The notes beneath the pieces were generated by a model, which searched no databases, was not told the origin of the DNA, and worked only from the letters and a program-made list of their open reading frames with translations. DNA of 64,000 nt from Mucilaginibacter sp. CSA2-8R. GTDB lineage: Bacteria; Bacteroidota; Bacteroidia; Sphingobacteriales; Sphingobacteriaceae. Each line of letters begins with the position of its first letter. The first letter of the stretch is position 1. Made by a program: the position numbers and the translations under genes. Of the stretch, positions 27,336-36,466 are shown piece by piece. Location of the stretch: the NCBI RefSeq assembly GCF_038806765.1, contig NZ_CP152389.1:4960001-5024000 (forward strand), in the 5' to 3' direction.

Positions 27336-27371
27336 AAATAATAAAATTAGACAAACCTAATTTTATTATTT
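27336..27371. promoter_or_regulatory. Palindromic operator, probable DtxR/MntR binding site
   Basis: A perfect 15-bp inverted repeat (arms 27336-27350 and 27357-27371, 6-base spacer) lies centred in the divergent gap between the regulator and the TonB receptor. Inside are TTAGACAAACCTAA and, partly overlapping, AAACCTAA with TTAGGTTT (27353-27360 and 27370-27377), which resemble the TTAGGTT...AACCTAA operators of DtxR/IdeR regulators. This strongly suggests autoregulation and metal-responsive control of the receptor. Confidence 0.7.
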
Positions 27372-27397
27372 AGGTTTACTGTATTATTAGTTTAGAC

Positions 27398-29863
27398 ATG
27401 GCGAAACACATTTACCTGATTGTATATTTAATTACCTGCACCATTGCAGCTTTTGCGCAGCAAGGCACTTTGCGTGGGCAAGTGATACATGACCAACAAC
27501 CCGTTGATTTTGTGTCAATGATACTATCAGGTAATAAAGCAGGGACACATACTGGCACTAATGGACAGTACACTATTCAGCATATAGCACCCGGAATTTA
27601 CACGATAGGCGCGTCGGCAGTAGGTTTCCAAAAACAGCAAAAAACAATTACAATTAAGCCGGGCGAAACGTTGGTAGTTAATTTTGATCTCCAAAAAGCA
27701 GAATCGCAACTGAATGATGTGATAGTGACGGGTGTGAGCCGGGCTACCGAGGTACGCAAAAACCCGGTGCCGGTAGCCGTAATGAGTAAAAAGGATATGG
27801 ACCGGCATGTGAATAACAATATTATAGATGCCATAATTAAAGGTGTGCCCGGCGTAAGCGCGGTAACCACCGGCCCCAATGTATCTAAACCGTTTATACG
27901 TGGTCTGGGCTACAACCGTGTGCTCACTTTGTACGATGGCATACGCCAGGAAGGCCAGCAGTGGGGTGATGAGCACGGTATTGAGATTGACCAGTACGGC
28001 ATTACCCGCGCTGAGGTAGTTAAAGGCCCGGCCAGTTTATCGTACGGCTCGGATGCCCTGGCTGGTGTAATCAACCTGATACCCTACCTGCCGGCAATTG
28101 ACAATAACGCTCTTAAAGGCGATTACACGGCCGATTACCATACTAACAACCAGCTGATCGGCAACTCCTTAGGCTTGGCTTACAAACGCAATGACTGGCG
28201 CTATACCCTACGCAGCAGCGGTAAATGGGCACAAAATTACAGCAACAGTGTTGATGGTAGGGTTTATGGTACAGCCTACCGCGAACTTAACCTATCAGCC
28301 ATGGCAAGGATCGACAAAAAGTGGGGTTACACACAGCTGGCAGCTACGCTATTTAATAACAAGCAGGAAATACCCGATGGCAGCCGTGATTCGCTTACCC
28401 GGCGTTTTACCAGGCAGGTACTGGACGAGGGTGATGATGTTAAAAACCGCCCAATAGTGCCGGATAAAGAACTAAGCACTTACCGCCTCAACCCGCTTTA
28501 CCAGCATATACAACATTACCGTTTGTACAGTAGCAGCCGTTTTAACGTTGGGGATGGCAATATTAATGTTTTGCTCGGGGGCCAGCAGAGCATCAGGCGT
28601 GAGTATAACCATCCAACCAAACCACAGCAGGCCGGCTTGTACGTAATTTTAAACACCTTGAATTACGACGTTAAATATAATCTGCCGGCCATGGCCGGTA
28701 TAGAAACCTCGGTAGGTATAAACGGCATGTACCAAACCAACCGAAGCAAAGATGCCACTGACTTTCCGATTCCGGATTATAACCTGTTTGATGTAGGCAC
28801 CTTTTTATTCGCCAAAAAAACTTTCGGCCCGGTAGATATTTCGGGAGGGATACGTTATGATAACCGGCATATCAACTGGAATAACTTTTTTGTGGCTGAT
28901 AACCCACGAAATGGATTTCAGCGCCATGTGACCGGGATGGATACCGTAGGTACTTATTTACAGTTTCCGGCTTTTAGTAAAAATTACACCGGCATTTCGG
29001 GCAGTTTGGGTTTAACTTACAATGTTAGCGAACGGTTGCTGCTTAAAGCCAACATTGCCCGTGGATACCGGGCACCTAACATTACCGAGATAGGCTCAAA
29101 CGGCCTGGACCCGGGCGCACACATTGTTTATTTGGGTAATCGCACCTTTAAACCTGAGTTTAATATACAGCAGGATATTGGCATCATTACATATTTAAAA
29201 GACGCCGACATCAGTGCCGAGCTTTTTAACAATTTAATCTACAATTACATTTACCAGGCCCGGCTGAATGATGCCGACGGGAAGCCGGTGGTTATTGTGC
29301 CTGGCAATAACACTTACCAGTATCAACAATCAGAAGCCCGGCTGTATGGTGCGGAGGTAACCGTAAATCTGCACCCCGAAAAACTGCCGTGGCTTTGCTG
29401 GAATAACAGCTTAGCCTACGTTAAAGGATTAAACCAGAATAAGGCATTAATTGCGCAGGAGGGTGACGCGGCTAAGTATCTGCCATTTATCCCACCATTG
29501 CATTTACGCTCGGAGTTGCGTATCAATATTCAAAGTAGTGCAAAAACTATACTAAAGCCCTACTTTAAACTTGAGGCTGATGCCTATGCTGCCCAAAACG
29601 AATTTTATGCACTGGATAATACAGAGACAGCTACTCCCGGCTACACTTTATGGAACGCAGGCTTTGGTTCGGGCATCAGGAATAAAGCAGGAAAAACGCT
29701 ACTTGATATTTTTGTACAGGCAGATAATATCCTGAACAAAGCTTATCAATCTAACCTTAACCGTTTAAAATATTTTGAGTATTACCAGTCGTCGCCCAAC
29801 GGGCGTAGTGGCATTTATAATATTGGACGTAATATCAGTTTTAAAATTATTGTTCCGTTTTAA
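27398..29863 (+). CDS. TonB-dependent outer-membrane receptor, probable metal or siderophore type
   Basis: This 821-residue protein has a signal peptide (1-20, ending AAFAQ), a carboxypeptidase-like domain (about 22-105), a TonB box near NDVIVTGV, a plug domain (about 115-235) with RGLGYNRVLTLYDGIRQEG and VVKGPASLSYGSDALAGVIN, and a barrel ending in FKIIVPF with a terminal Phe. The sequence QWGDEHGIEID in the plug resembles zinc and other metal receptors of the ZnuD kind, rather than SusC. It sits divergent from a metal regulator with a shared operator. Uptake of a metal or metal complex is therefore inferred, not shown. Confidence 0.9.
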   Translation: MAKHIYLIVYLITCTIAAFAQQGTLRGQVIHDQQPVDFVSMILSGNKAGTHTGTNGQYTIQHIAPGIYTIGASAVGFQKQQKTITIKPGETLVVNFDLQKAESQLNDVIVTGVSRATEVRKNPVPVAVMSKKDMDRHVNNNIIDAIIKGVPGVSAVTTGPNVSKPFIRGLGYNRVLTLYDGIRQEGQQWGDEHGIEIDQYGITRAEVVKGPASLSYGSDALAGVINLIPYLPAIDNNALKGDYTADYHTNNQLIGNSLGLAYKRNDWRYTLRSSGKWAQNYSNSVDGRVYGTAYRELNLSAMARIDKKWGYTQLAATLFNNKQEIPDGSRDSLTRRFTRQVLDEGDDVKNRPIVPDKELSTYRLNPLYQHIQHYRLYSSSRFNVGDGNINVLLGGQQSIRREYNHPTKPQQAGLYVILNTLNYDVKYNLPAMAGIETSVGINGMYQTNRSKDATDFPIPDYNLFDVGTFLFAKKTFGPVDISGGIRYDNRHINWNNFFVADNPRNGFQRHVTGMDTVGTYLQFPAFSKNYTGISGSLGLTYNVSERLLLKANIARGYRAPNITEIGSNGLDPGAHIVYLGNRTFKPEFNIQQDIGIITYLKDADISAELFNNLIYNYIYQARLNDADGKPVVIVPGNNTYQYQQSEARLYGAEVTVNLHPEKLPWLCWNNSLAYVKGLNQNKALIAQEGDAAKYLPFIPPLHLRSELRINIQSSAKTILKPYFKLEADAYAAQNEFYALDNTETATPGYTLWNAGFGSGIRNKAGKTLLDIFVQADNILNKAYQSNLNRLKYFEYYQSSPNGRSGIYNIGRNISFKIIVPF

Positions 29864-29866
29864 AAT

Positions 29867-30196
29867 TCAGGCACCGGCTGTTTTAGAAAACAGATTGATA
29901 ATTAAAACACCCGCAATAATAAACCCCATACCAATGATGGCCGGTGTGTCCAGCTTTTGCTGATAAAAGAAATAACCGGTTATTGAAATGAGAATGATGC
30001 CAACGCCCGACCAAATGGCATAAGTAACACCTACGGGAATGCTCTTTAACGTCATGCTCATAAAATAAAATGCCGACGCGTAGCCCAATATTACAACTAC
30101 CGATGGCCAAAGCCGGGAAAACTGGTCGGACGCTTTTAATGCAGTAGTTGCGGCCACTTCGGACAGGATAGCAATAAGCAGGTAGACGTACTTCAT
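29867..30196 (-). CDS. Small multidrug resistance (SMR) transporter
   Basis: From the ATG at 30196 this is a 109-residue protein with four membrane helices (about 2-20, 30-50, 56-78, 82-104). The conserved glutamate of the family is Glu13 in ILSEVAATTALKASD. The motif VTYAIWSGVGIILIS in the third helix is diagnostic for EmrE/QacE proteins. They export cationic drugs by proton antiport. It ends 3 bases from the TonB receptor stop on the opposite strand. The promoter element lies only 3 bases before the ATG, so the mRNA is leaderless or nearly so. Confidence 0.93.
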   Translation of the reverse strand: MKYVYLLIAILSEVAATTALKASDQFSRLWPSVVVILGYASAFYFMSMTLKSIPVGVTYAIWSGVGIILISITGYFFYQQKLDTPAIIGMGFIIAGVLIINLFSKTAGA

Positions 30197-30199
30197 GAC

Positions 30200-30207
30200 C
30201 AAATATA
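30200..30207 (-). promoter_or_regulatory. -7 promoter element adjacent to the SMR start codon
   Basis: TATATTTG on the minus strand is followed by GTC and then the ATG at 30196, so transcription must start at or beyond the ATG region. The -33 TTG is not clear. Confidence 0.5.
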
Positions 30208-30254
30208 CAGTACAGCACCTGTATTGTGCTTAATGTTGTTTAGGTTTAATGGTT

Positions 30255-31409
30255 TCAGTTTTTTTGCAGTTCTGCATTAAATTGAACCAGTAGTTTAAAC
30301 AAATCGTTAAATTCGGTTAGCGGTAAGGTTTTGCTGATGTCGAATACATCATGATAGGCTTTGATGCCGCCCATGGTGTACATAAAAATAGCAGGTACTC
30401 CTTTTTCGGTAAACCAGTAATGATCACTGTTAGCTGCCTTACCCCTCGGATTAATTTTAACCAGGTAATTCCCTTGAGCGTTTACTTTTTTAAGTAAATC
30501 AAAGTATTTAGGATATACGGTAGCATTAACCACGGTAATGCCTTCATTACCGGTTCCCATAATGTCCATATTAATTAAGAGTTTGATACTACTTAGCGGG
30601 ATAAGCGGATGCTCGGTAAAATATTTTGAGCCTAATATACCCGCCTCCTCACCGGCAAAACAAATGAAGGCAACCGTGTATGGTTGCGGATGAGCCGCAT
30701 AATATTTAGCCAGGCTCAGCACCATGGCCATACCGCTGGCATTGTCATTAGCGCCCGGAAAATAAGTATCTCTGCCCATGCCGCCCAAATGGTCATAGTG
30801 CCCGGTAATTACAATCACCGAATCAGACTTAGCCGTGCCTTTGACCCAGGCACAAATATTACCGGTTTTAAAATCAGGGTTGAGTTTATTTTCAATATCC
30901 AGACTGATGCTGGCAGGTGGCTGGTTTAAGGCTTTCTTGTCAACCTGTATCAGGGTATAATCGGCCGCCTCCTGCGCTACCGACCAGGTTAGTTTATCTT
31001 TTACGACTACGATAATCCGGCTTTCGGCATTTACATAAGTAACGCTATCTTGCTGTACAAGGTTGCCCGCAGCTTTTACTCCCCGGCTTTCAGGCCCTAC
31101 AATAAAATCACGCCCAGGCATGAGTGTTTTACCGTTGATGCTTACCTGCATTTTGCCCGGAAAAGTATTAACCGGAAAATTAAACGCCTGAACATAATTA
31201 TTACCGGCCATAGGTTGTAAACCAAAGCTTTTAAACTGCCCGGTAATAAAACGGGCGGCTTTACTCATGCCGTCGTTAGTATAGCCCCTGCCCCAAAAAT
31301 ACCGGGAGGTTAAGGTATCCACCATACGGCGGGCAAAAACAGAATCTTGTGCAAACAACAGGTTCGCTGTAAAACAAAGCAATAAGGTAAGCCTGATTTT
31401 CATCATCAA
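30255..31409 (-). CDS. Secreted M28 family zinc aminopeptidase
   Basis: This 384-residue protein has a signal peptide (about 1-20, ending LLFAQ), then a PA-like insert and the M28 catalytic domain. The zinc ligands and catalytic residues appear in the usual order: HYDHLG, GANDNASGMA, FAGEEAGILGSKYF, NMDIMG and SDHYWF. It likely removes N-terminal residues from peptides outside the cytoplasm. It stands alone on the minus strand. The choice among three near-consecutive Met codons is uncertain, and does not change the mature protein. Confidence 0.93.
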   Translation of the reverse strand: MMMKIRLTLLLCFTANLLFAQDSVFARRMVDTLTSRYFWGRGYTNDGMSKAARFITGQFKSFGLQPMAGNNYVQAFNFPVNTFPGKMQVSINGKTLMPGRDFIVGPESRGVKAAGNLVQQDSVTYVNAESRIIVVVKDKLTWSVAQEAADYTLIQVDKKALNQPPASISLDIENKLNPDFKTGNICAWVKGTAKSDSVIVITGHYDHLGGMGRDTYFPGANDNASGMAMVLSLAKYYAAHPQPYTVAFICFAGEEAGILGSKYFTEHPLIPLSSIKLLINMDIMGTGNEGITVVNATVYPKYFDLLKKVNAQGNYLVKINPRGKAANSDHYWFTEKGVPAIFMYTMGGIKAYHDVFDISKTLPLTEFNDLFKLLVQFNAELQKN

Positions 31410-31458
31410 GTAAAGGTATTATTCTGCTAAAATTACAAAAGAATATCCTTTTTTAAGG

Positions 31459-31590
31459 TCAGTCCTTTCGCTCATGCGGAAAATGCTTACCACGACTTGC
31501 CCTATTGCTATGTTCATTACGAGACAGGAAACAACTGCTTAAGCTCCACAGTAAACAGCATAAAGCAAAAGCAAGCAGTTTAATTTGCAT
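31459..31590 (-). CDS. Small lipoprotein (43 aa)
   Basis: ATG at 31590 encodes MQIKLLAFALCCLLWSLSSC and then a basic tail (FLSRNEHSNRASRGKHFPHE). The lipobox SLSSC gives a lipidated Cys20. It has the same plan as the small lipoprotein at 25523-25684: signal, SLSSC, and a short tail rich in Arg and His. It lies upstream of the M28 gene on the same strand, so the two may be co-transcribed. Not recognised otherwise. Confidence 0.5.
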   Translation of the reverse strand: MQIKLLAFALCCLLWSLSSCFLSRNEHSNRASRGKHFPHERKD

Positions 31591-31645
31591 ACATTATATT
31601 TTTTTGGTGAGCAATTCAGCAAAGAGCCAGTTTATGGCTGCATAG

Positions 31646-32605
31646 CTATTTGGTATTGTCCGGAGGATAGCCGCCTACCCGCCCAAAGTGCCGCTCGTGT
31701 TCGATTACCGCATCTGTACCAAAGGGGTGGCCGCCAAAACCATTCCGCATCATGGCAATAGACTTGGGTGATACTTGTTTGCTATCTCTTGAAGCAATTA
31801 ACTGCATGACCGATTGGGCAATTACCGGAATGGATACCTCCATCTGCATAGCATCACTCACCAGCCAGTTTACCTCGCCGGTATCCTCCACATACGACGG
31901 TACATTGAAGCCCTGCTTTTCATCATATAACTGTTTCATTAACTCAATGAGCCACGAACGTATCACTGAACCATGATTCCAGGTGTGTAAAATATCGCTA
32001 ATATCCAGCTTTTCGCGATAGTGGTCGAGCAGGGCCATACCCTCGCCTATGGCCTGCAGCATGCCAAACTCAATACCGTTGTGCACCAGTTTTACAAAAT
32101 GCCCCGAGCCTGGTCCACCAGTGTGCGAATAACCATTAGGTACTGAGATATCTTTGAGTAAACCTTCTATCTGCCCTACGGCCTTGGCGTCGCCCCCAAC
32201 CATAAAGCAAGCCCCATTGCGGGCACCGCTGATGCCGCCACTGGTACCGCAGTCAATAAAATATAAATTTTGCTCGGCCAGTTTTTCTGCTCTGCGGATA
32301 GAGTCGCCCCAATAAGAGTTGCCACCATCAATGATAATATCTTCAGGCGATAGCAATGGCACTAAGCTCTCAATTACCCCATCAATGGCTGGCCCGGCTG
32401 GGATATAGATAAAGATGCGGCGCGGCATGGGTAGCTGATCTACCAAACTTTGCAAATTATGCGATAGCACTAAATTTTCCTGTTCAATATCTGTGGGTAG
32501 GTGCTTATCGTATCCAATAATGGTGTAGCCTTTTTCAGCTGCTTGTAAAGCCAGATTGGCTCCCATTTTACCTAAACCAATAACGCCGTATATTTTGCTG
32601 TCCAT
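31646..32605 (-). CDS. gnd: 6-phosphogluconate dehydrogenase, short form
   Basis: This 319-residue protein has the NAD(P) fold GLGKMGANLALQAAEKGYTI at the start, DIIIDGGNSYWGDSIRRAEKL, the substrate segment DCGTSGGISGARNGACFMVGG and the catalytic Lys in GHFVKLVHNGIEFGMLQAIGEG. It oxidises and decarboxylates 6-phosphogluconate in the pentose phosphate pathway. The length is about 150 residues below the classical Gnd (about 470), which is the short GndA-type known in many bacteria. Preferred cofactor cannot be read with certainty. It is a single gene with about 300 gene-free bases on its 5' side. Confidence 0.92.
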   Translation of the reverse strand: MDSKIYGVIGLGKMGANLALQAAEKGYTIIGYDKHLPTDIEQENLVLSHNLQSLVDQLPMPRRIFIYIPAGPAIDGVIESLVPLLSPEDIIIDGGNSYWGDSIRRAEKLAEQNLYFIDCGTSGGISGARNGACFMVGGDAKAVGQIEGLLKDISVPNGYSHTGGPGSGHFVKLVHNGIEFGMLQAIGEGMALLDHYREKLDISDILHTWNHGSVIRSWLIELMKQLYDEKQGFNVPSYVEDTGEVNWLVSDAMQMEVSIPVIAQSVMQLIASRDSKQVSPKSIAMMRNGFGGHPFGTDAVIEHERHFGRVGGYPPDNTK

Positions 32606-32911
32606 GTTTTACAATTTGTTAGCATTACTACAATTAAGCTGTATTATAGATTGCCTTACGTATCTTTTTAAAGATCGCGCAGATTACCCCTCGTGCATCA
32701 ATTAACTATAAGCGGAATAACAATGATTATCTTGACAATAAAGACACGAATACCACTTTTAAAATCACACCCTTAGTATTCATATAATTTGTTGATAACC
32801 AACCCAATGTTAACAAATAAATCATGCTTAATTAACGTTTATATGAATAAGTATCACTTATTTTTATAGACCCTAAAAAGGTCATATTTAACTAACCCAA
32901 CATTTATTATT
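32606..32911. other. Gene-free divergent spacer
   Basis: 306 bases between gnd and the ykuK-like gene. AT-rich; no ORF, repeat or clear promoter consensus. A small imperfect hairpin (GACC...GGTC) lies near 32869-32885. It probably holds both divergent promoters. Confidence 0.6.
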
Positions 32912-33385
32912 ATGACCTGGAGAAAATTTAGCGGCGAAGTGCTGCAGACCCCCATTTTAAACGAAGTTGAAAATACCATTGAGCGCGAAACCAGTTTGGG
33001 CAACAAACTGAAAGTTTGCATTGGTACCGACTCGCAGGTAAAAGGTGCGATAACCGATTTTGCCACGGTAATTGTTTTTTTGCGCGAACAACGCGGCGGC
33101 TTTATGTACATACATCAGGAGCGCACCAGCAAAAAGATGAGCATTAAAGAGCGGATGCTGAATGAAGTACAAAAATCAATTGATATTGCTTACGAGCTCT
33201 GCGACCTGCTGGATTTGTATGATGTAGACCTTGAAGTACATGCCGATATTAACACGAACCCCATGTTTAAATCGAACCAGGCCCTGCACGAGGCTATGGG
33301 CTATATTTTAAGTATGGGCTTTGTATTTAAGGCTAAGCCCGAAGCTTTTGCCAGTTCTTATTGCGCCAATAAAATGGTACAATAA
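32912..33385 (+). CDS. YkuK family RNase H-like protein (DUF458)
   Basis: This 157-residue cytoplasmic protein carries the DUF458/YkuK pattern: KVCIGTDSQVKGAITDFATVIVF, IHQERTSKKMSIKERMLNEV, and VDLEVHADINTNPMFKSNQA. The Asp residues in GTDSQ and HADIN sit where RNase H-fold nucleases bind metal. Substrate unknown. It begins 306 bases from gnd and is followed by a START-domain-like gene on the same strand. Confidence 0.88.
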   Translation: MTWRKFSGEVLQTPILNEVENTIERETSLGNKLKVCIGTDSQVKGAITDFATVIVFLREQRGGFMYIHQERTSKKMSIKERMLNEVQKSIDIAYELCDLLDLYDVDLEVHADINTNPMFKSNQALHEAMGYILSMGFVFKAKPEAFASSYCANKMVQ

Positions 33386-33439
33386 AGTACTATACTGCTT
33401 AATATTAAAACAGAATTGTTTGCAGTGTGTTAATGGGTT

Positions 33440-33904
33440 GTGAAAACTTACGAACGCCGCTGGGAACAATTTATGCCTATCAGTTTAGATGAGGCCTGGG
33501 ACTTTTTTTCGTCGCCGCTAAACTTGCAAAAAATTACGCCGTCCGAAATGCGGTTTGTAGTTACATCACCTTACAGTGCCGATACCAAAATGTATGCAGG
33601 CATGATTATCACTTACAAAGTGACTCCGCTATTTGGTATCAAACTTAACTGGATGACTGAAATTACCCACGTGGAGGACAAAAAGTATTTTGTAGACGAA
33701 CAGCGTTTTGGCCCTTATGCCTTGTGGCATCATCAGCATCATTTTAAAGAAGTGCCCGGCGGTGTGCTGATGACTGACATTTTAAACTATGCCATCGGAT
33801 ACGGACCAGCAGGACCTTTAGCCAACAAAATACTTGTTAAAAATAAAATTGAACAGATTTTTAGATACCGCAATAAGGCTATCGTAGATTTATTCGGCAA
33901 GTAA
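33440..33904 (+). CDS. SRPBCC (START-like) family protein
   Basis: GTG at 33440 is the likely start for 154 residues. The protein begins KTYERRWEQFMPISLDEAWD with FFSSPLNLQKITPSEM, then VEDKKYFVDEQRFGPYALWH and HHQHHFKEVPGGVLMTDI, the typical SRPBCC ligand-binding cavity pattern. These proteins bind hydrophobic ligands; the specific one is unknown. It lies 54 bases after the YkuK-like gene and ends 10 bases from the convergent radical SAM gene. Confidence 0.85.
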   Translation: MKTYERRWEQFMPISLDEAWDFFSSPLNLQKITPSEMRFVVTSPYSADTKMYAGMIITYKVTPLFGIKLNWMTEITHVEDKKYFVDEQRFGPYALWHHQHHFKEVPGGVLMTDILNYAIGYGPAGPLANKILVKNKIEQIFRYRNKAIVDLFGK

Positions 33905-33913
33905 TAAGTAATA

Positions 33914-34867
33914 CTATACTAAAGCAGAGCCTTGAACGATGCCACGGCTTTCAATACGCTGATCAATAAAATACTGTATTTCCGATTTTTTCAGTTGCCA
34001 GTTGGGGGCAATCAGCAGTTCGCGGTCTGACAGGCCAAACAAGCGCTGTACCACAACATCTGGCCGTACCAGTGGTAACAGGTCACATAAAAAGTCGGCG
34101 TATTCATCCAGCGTAAAAAGCTTAAACGGCTCACGCTTATATTTTACCCCCATCACTGAACCTTCTACAATATGCAGGTGATGAAACTTTACAAATTTGA
34201 TTTGCGGAAAGCGGTTAATTTCATCAGCATAACGCAGCATCATTTCGCGTGTTTCCCAAGGGAAGCCGAATATGGTATGTACGCAAATGTCCAGTTTGCT
34301 GTTTTCGACTAATTTGAGGGCTTTTATTAAATCATCGTGCGTACAGCCGCGGTTAATCTGGTTCAGGGTGTCGTTATAAATCGATTCCATACCCATTTCC
34401 AGGTCAACATCAAAGCGGTCAGTATAACTTTCGAGCAGGGCTATCTTTTCGGCATCAATACAATCTGGACGGGTACCCACCGATAGGCCTACAATGTTTT
34501 CGGGCTCAATGCTCAATGCCTCATCATATAACATTTTGAGGTAATGAGCAGGCGCGTAAGTATTGGTATTAGGTTGAAAGTAGATGATAAACTTATCAGC
34601 TTTGTTGCCTTTACGGGCACGCTCCATGCCCTGTATTACCTGCTCGCGCAGGGTAGGTGCCTTACGCGAAACTGACGGCGTAAAAGAATCTACGTTACAA
34701 TAAGTACAACCGCCGTAGCCTTTAGAACCATCGCGGTTAGGGCAGGTAAAACCACCATCAACAATAACTTTAAATACCCGCTGCCCCTGGTATTTGTTAC
34801 GCAGCCAGGCACCGTAATTATTATACCCTTTAACCCCTTGTTTTACTGTAGCTTCTGTTACTTGCAT
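33914..34867 (-). CDS. Radical SAM protein, TIGR01212/YhcC family
   Basis: This 317-residue protein has cluster ligands Cys42, Cys54 and Cys57 in GGFTCPNRDGSKGYGGCTYC, spanning the longer spacing that marks the YhcC/TIGR01212 subgroup, followed by NVDSFTPS. Further marks are IIYFQPNTNTYAP, VGLSVGTRPDCI and LEMGMESIYNDTLNQINRG. It uses a [4Fe-4S] cluster and S-adenosylmethionine for radical chemistry; the target is not known. It is a single gene on the minus strand. Confidence 0.94.
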   Translation of the reverse strand: MQVTEATVKQGVKGYNNYGAWLRNKYQGQRVFKVIVDGGFTCPNRDGSKGYGGCTYCNVDSFTPSVSRKAPTLREQVIQGMERARKGNKADKFIIYFQPNTNTYAPAHYLKMLYDEALSIEPENIVGLSVGTRPDCIDAEKIALLESYTDRFDVDLEMGMESIYNDTLNQINRGCTHDDLIKALKLVENSKLDICVHTIFGFPWETREMMLRYADEINRFPQIKFVKFHHLHIVEGSVMGVKYKREPFKLFTLDEYADFLCDLLPLVRPDVVVQRLFGLSDRELLIAPNWQLKKSEIQYFIDQRIESRGIVQGSALV

Positions 34868-34952
34868 TGAAATTCAAAGATACGGCTTTTTAACGCGTTG
34901 CGCACCGTATCTTATTTTGAAATTACACTATGCTTATAAAAGCAATACTTGC

Positions 34953-35975
34953 CTAATAGCGCTTTTCTACTTTATCATAAAACCCACCGAACGAGTTATT
35001 TTTAACGGCATCTTCTTTAAAGAAATCACCCGGAAACCCTAATGGTATCCTGCTGATCTCGTCCAAGCGTTTTTTCTGCTCTTCATTCAGCGTTACATCT
35101 ATGGTCTTTAGGTTTTGCTTTAACTGGTCAACCTTGGTAGCGCCAACAATGGGGATGCACGAAAAATTTTGCTGCATCATCCAGGCTAAAGCCACATGAG
35201 ACGGGTCGGCTTGCAGTTCTTCAGCTATCGTCATTACCTCACGGGTAATGCGCTCTGCATTGGCATCCCTGCGGTTACTTTCCGGCTTTACGCGTCCGTT
35301 TTCGCCACGCAAATATTTACCGGTCAGGGCACCTCCGGCCAATGGCGCCCATGGAGTAACCGTCATCCCGTAATGCCGGGCCATTGGTATAAGTTCGCGC
35401 TCTGGCGTGCGCTGTATCAGGCTATACTCTACCTGTAAGGCAATAAACTGGCTCCAGCCCATCAGCTCGGCCAGGGTGTTACCTTTGGCCACCATCCAGG
35501 CGGGCGTATCGCTGATGGCAGCGTAGTTAATCTTGCCCTGACGTACCAAATCATCCAGGCCGCGTAAAACTTCGTCAATGGGCGTTATATCGTCCCATAT
35601 GTGCAGGTATAACACATCTATGAAATCAGTTTTTAAACGCTTCAGGCTTTCCTCTACGCTGCGCATCATATTCTTGCGATTATTGCCCGATGCGTTGGGG
35701 TTAGTGGTATTATCCTTAAGGGTATATTTGGTAGCTACTGCAAAGTAATCACGGTCGTGCATGGCCAGGTAATCGCCTATTATTTTTTCGCTGGTGCCTA
35801 ACTTGTAAACATTAGCCGTGTCCAAAAAATTTCCGCCGGCATCGGCATAGGCATCTAAAATATCAAAGCTGGTAGCGCGGTCGGCTCCCCATCCCCCCTC
35901 AGTGCCAAAACCCATGGTGCCCAAACATAACTCTGAAACCTTAAGGCCCGAACGACCCAATAATTTGTATTTCAT
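34953..35975 (-). CDS. Aldo/keto reductase
   Basis: This 340-residue NADPH-dependent oxidoreductase starts MKYKLLGRSGLKVSELCLGT and has the active-site motif FLDTANVYKLGTSE (catalytic Asp and Tyr), the Lys in ATKYTL, and the cofactor-binding SCIPIVGATKVDQLKQNLKT near the end. Its closest group is the YajO/PhnN-like aldo/keto reductases of bacteria. Substrate unknown. A promoter element TAACTTTG lies 33 bases before its ATG. Confidence 0.92.
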   Translation of the reverse strand: MKYKLLGRSGLKVSELCLGTMGFGTEGGWGADRATSFDILDAYADAGGNFLDTANVYKLGTSEKIIGDYLAMHDRDYFAVATKYTLKDNTTNPNASGNNRKNMMRSVEESLKRLKTDFIDVLYLHIWDDITPIDEVLRGLDDLVRQGKINYAAISDTPAWMVAKGNTLAELMGWSQFIALQVEYSLIQRTPERELIPMARHYGMTVTPWAPLAGGALTGKYLRGENGRVKPESNRRDANAERITREVMTIAEELQADPSHVALAWMMQQNFSCIPIVGATKVDQLKQNLKTIDVTLNEEQKKRLDEISRIPLGFPGDFFKEDAVKNNSFGGFYDKVEKRY

Positions 35976-36007
35976 AGATGATGACTCCCGTTAGCAGGAG
36001 TATTTAA

Positions 36008-36015
36008 CAAAGTTA
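36008..36015 (-). promoter_or_regulatory. -7 promoter element of the aldo/keto reductase gene
   Basis: On the minus strand this reads TAACTTTG, an exact TAnnTTTG, 32 bases before the ATG. A short hairpin lies in the leader at about 35983-36001. Confidence 0.45.
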
Positions 36016-36070
36016 GAAAAAGCGGGTATCGGTGAAACGATAATTTGATAATTAAAAGGATAACTACAGG

Positions 36071-36466
36071 GTGACCGACGCAAAACATAATACGGCACTA
36101 CTTGTAAAATATAGACTAATTGAACACGATATTATGAAAATTGTACATACCAAAGGCCAGGTGAATATTGATGACCTGACTGAGTTTTTACAGCGAGACT
36201 TGAACAGATTGTTCCAGGAGCGCAGGCAAGAGGATATCCAGATAGAAGTTGTTAGTAATGAGCAAGGCGTCCAGATAACCTGCCCGAGCTTATATGATAG
36301 TTTTTTGTTCGATATCCAATTGGTTGCAGACGATGAAATACACATCATAAAATCTGAACATTATACCGATGATGTGAACGTGCTTACACTGGAAGACATC
36401 ATCAATAATCTTTTGATGAAATACCCGGGGAGAGAAGGTATAAGTTATATTGGAGAAGAATCATAA
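36071..36466 (+). CDS. Conserved-looking hypothetical protein, 131 aa
   Basis: GTG at 36071 opens a 131-residue, acidic, soluble protein with no signal peptide. It has a helical N-terminal part (LLVKYRLIEHDIMKIVHTKG) and a mixed C-terminal part. I do not recognise the family. The GTG is the only start that gives the long N-terminus; the next ATG is at about residue 22. It sits divergent from the aldo/keto reductase gene and convergent with the desaturase, ending in a good terminator, so it is probably a real gene. Confidence 0.6.
   Translation: MTDAKHNTALLVKYRLIEHDIMKIVHTKGQVNIDDLTEFLQRDLNRLFQERRQEDIQIEVVSNEQGVQITCPSLYDSFLFDIQLVADDEIHIIKSEHYTDDVNVLTLEDIINNLLMKYPGREGISYIGEES

Noticed and set aside
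29883..30218. 111-codon ORF in another frame of the SMR gene
   Set aside because: It lies inside the SMR gene, which has a clear family match and membrane pattern.
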